DNA of 64,000 nt from Setaria digitata (taxonomy: Eukaryota; Nematoda; Chromadorea; Rhabditida; Setariidae). The translations under genes were made by a program, and so were the position numbers. Below, in pieces: positions 61,863-64,000 of the stretch. The notes beneath the pieces were generated by a model. The model worked only from the letters and a program-made list of their open reading frames with translations, made no database searches and had not been told where the DNA came from. The stretch's first letter is position 1. Each line of letters starts with the position of its first letter. The DNA is taken from contig RCAB01000162.1 in the NCBI GenBank assembly GCA_003640385.1, forward strand, positions 1 through 64,000, read 5' to 3'.

Positions 61863-64000
61863 CACATATATATATATATGTATATATAGACCACACACAC
61901 GTATGCGACACGTATCCACGATGATAGTGTGGAAGCACTCAAAGCGTAGACACGTGAACAGTTTACTTTTTTCTTAACGTATTTTTTTTTTAATGCGTTT
62001 ATTTACAGCGTAAATATGCGATGCGAATTGATTTTTGTTTTTCATTATATACTAGATAATTTGGACTTATTTTTATTTTTCCTCTCTTTTCTTTTGGAAT
62101 TTTCACATCATCCTTCTCTTTCTCCTTCTCTAGTCTTTCCCACTGTTCTCTTCCTCATTCTCCCATATCTTTCGGGAATTTCGAGAGCTCGTTTGATTTT
62201 GGCTTTCATTCGAATTTTCCTGTCAACCAATCTCAGTTAATTTTGTAATAAATTTTACAATTCATTCATTCATCATTTGATTTCATTACGCAATTAAATT
62301 AGCCGCAATGGACAGATGAAAAGCAAATTTCGTTCTTCGCCTTTTTTCTTTATTCGTTGAATAATGGAAATTAATAGGCAGTAATGGTGTGTGTATTTGT
62401 TTGGAAATAAATGATCCTTAAGTTGATAGCATTCCAATTTATCACTTCTCCTTTTGTCTTATCATTCCATTTCAAATAAAATATTATGAGCAATTATTGA
62501 AAGAGTCATATATTGACTGACTTTCATTTCACTTTTAGGAGTATTTCTCATATATTATTTTTTTTTTTTCGCTAAAACTTTGCTGAATAATTTATTGCAA
62601 TAGAAATTTGTTAATAGCAAAATTTGTTTTCCTAATTTATTATTTTTCACAAGTGAAATAAATTACTGTAATTAATAATCATATTTATAGCATTTCTTTT
62701 TCATTTTTTATATTTCTTAGCTAGAAATTCAATTCATTCTCATCCTAAACTTCCAAGTTTAAACTTGTACAGAATTGAAATTTATTGAACTCTTTATAAT
62801 TTGAAGCAATAAATACAAAGTAAAATTTTCTCTTTTTTATTCCTTATTTTTTTCATTTTTTTTTTCCTCCGCCTTCACAAAACTATCTATATATAGGATA
62901 AAAGTAAGCTTAAGCAGTTTGCAAACTAATTATCTCAGTATATAAACACACCCGTGGTGGATACACACAAACAGATACTTTAGACATTTTGATTAGCTTA
63001 GCCAACTACCATAATTCATTTATACTACCAACTAGGCTAAACTAAGCTTCTTGTCTATAAACATATACATATGTGTTTGTTAATTGGGATGGCTTCTATC
63101 TGTTTTGTGGCTAAAAATATCCATGTTTATCATCAGATAGCAAGTGAAGAATTCTGTTTGATTTTTTTGTAATTATTCATGATGGGTCTTTCTTTCTTAT
63201 CAGAAAATTACTCTGCCATAACAAAGTGATAAAAGTCGTTGATGTATGGATGCCTATTAGTTTCATCATATGTTATCATGTGATATCACTGATTTATTAC
63301 CATTGGTACTTACACATAAACGAATGATGTTGATGATGATGAGAATAATAAACTTGGATCAATTTTGGGCTTATTTCAATATATTTTGTGCAAATTATTT
63401 CAGCAAAAATAAAACAAAAGAATTAATTCGATACTGATGTCATCTTTTGTTTCTTTTCATTTTTTTTTATTTATTTTTTCTTCCTCGTTTTTAAAAATTT
63501 GACTGAAATTTATCAATACCACTGCTCCTTATTTTTAAAAAATTAATTCAAATTCTAGACTTGAATTGGTAAATCGAAGGTGGCGTGAAGTATCCTTGAT
63601 GGCATCACGCACCGATGAACGACCCGTTTGGGTTTATATTATATTCCGTAAGAATCACTGTAGTGGACACGAGAAAATGACCGTTAATATGAGTTTCGAT
63701 GGGCCTATCTTCTGGAAACGACAAGTCGCTTATATCTATTGCTGTAGCTGTCATTTTCATGAACATGAAGTTATTAAGTTTTCCTTTTTTTCTCTCTAAC
63801 ATTTCAGATTTCGGTAATTGATTAAATGATTTTTTTCATTTTTCCAATTTCGTGAAAAAAAATTTTTTTTTTTTTTCTGCTCATTGATTAGATAAATTTC
63901 CTTTTGCATAAATAATTTGCTAGTGCAATTATTTTCGTATACTAATTAATTAAATGATTTTATCCGCTTTTAAATTTCTGCAATGCATTTTGCATTCATT
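60891..64000 (+). CDS. F-box protein, 5' part (truncated by window end)
   Basis: Exon 1 is 60891-61051 and exon 2 starts at 63559, joined in phase (AG/A) across a 2.5-kb intron. Residues ~32-70 read as an F-box: RLPIQVGAQILRQLSLKQ, then LELVNRRWREVSL. F-box proteins bind SKP1 and present substrates to SCF ubiquitin ligases. The region after it (SRTDERPVWVYIIFRKN...) is not a recognised substrate-binding repeat within the part seen. The frame runs to a stop at 63797-63799, but a donor after HFHEHE (GTTATT) or earlier would continue the gene beyond the window. The last exon end is therefore unresolved. A 3' splice site (ttttttcaag) ends 7 nt before the ATG, and exon 1 could also start at the internal acceptor at ~60974. 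Confidence 0.65.
61052..63558 (+). other. 2.5-kb first intron of the F-box gene
   Basis: Non-coding. It contains a pyrimidine-rich stretch at ~61080-61122, the CA/TA microsatellite at 61811-61888 and several T runs. Open frames at 61592-61977 arise from the microsatellite. Confidence 0.6.
61811..61888 (+). repeat. (CA)n followed by (TA)n microsatellite
   Basis: About 27 CA units with one CG interruption, then TATATATATATGTATATATA. It lies in the first intron of the F-box gene and is a likely length-variable marker. Confidence 0.95.

Noticed and set aside
61592..61977. Plus ORFs with long His-Thr runs
   Set aside because: Translation of the CA microsatellite in the F-box gene intron.
1..64000. 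tRNA, rRNA, spliced-leader RNA genes, CRISPR arrays, bacterial (Wolbachia-like) inserts, intact transposases or reverse transcriptases
   Set aside because: No box A/B pairs, conserved RNA cores, spaced direct repeats, gene-dense intron-free blocks, or polymerase/transposase motifs were seen on reading both strands; short or diverged copies could be missed without a search.

Overview
The window is nuclear DNA of a nematode, most likely a filarial or other spirurid parasite (inference). It is strongly AT-rich, with genes split into many small GT-AG exons and long T-rich introns. Several first exons sit just downstream of a 3' splice site, as expected for spliced-leader trans-splicing, and several genes have nematode-typical content (ALG-1-type Argonaute, MSP-domain protein, chitin-binding/lustrin-like secreted protein). 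All gene models were read by hand from splice sites, reading phase and family similarity. In every multi-exon model the exon phases join without a break.

Layout. 1-4.5 kb: no gene seen. 4.5-12.1 kb, minus: a 19-exon secreted cysteine-rich protein (925 aa) with two chitin-binding-like domains, a P/Q-rich linker, about eleven lustrin-type modules and EB-like tail modules. 13.6-14.4 kb, minus: TRAPPC1. 18.5-24.7 kb, plus: a complete 19-exon ALG-1-type Argonaute (994 aa) with an intact DEDH slicer tetrad. Its upstream region holds a DR1 nuclear-receptor element, and its 3' flank holds an exact miR-71 seed match. 25.7 kb: a GC-richer foldback. 27.1-28.9 kb, plus: an MSP-domain protein with a coiled-coil tail (267 aa). 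30.5-33.5 kb, plus: a candidate 99-aa gene.

34.7-37.9 kb, minus: a five-finger C2H2 zinc-finger protein (342 aa). 38.7-39.1 kb, plus: a candidate 97-aa gene, divergent from the zinc-finger gene. 40.3-40.9 kb: a degenerate ~42-bp minisatellite. 41.7-44.7 kb, plus: PTPA, the PP2A activator (334 aa). 45.3 kb: a doubtful small ORF. 46.9-49.2 kb, plus: a 268-aa, charged, helical protein that I do not recognise. 49.2-60.9 kb: a gene-poor, low-complexity stretch with a miRNA-like hairpin at 60.4 kb. 60.9 kb to beyond the edge, plus: the 5' end of an F-box protein gene with a 2.5-kb first intron.

The genes do not form one pathway or an obvious operon. The set is mixed housekeeping (TRAPP tethering, PP2A activation, miRNA effector), transcription and ubiquitin-ligase functions, plus one probable cuticle, eggshell or sheath component. 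No prokaryotic-type system, CRISPR array, tRNA or rRNA was found. The most testable points are the possible miR-71/alg-1 feedback site, the mosaic lustrin/chitin-binding protein, the candidate miRNA hairpin, the foldback, and the unrecognised genes at 30.5 and 46.9 kb.
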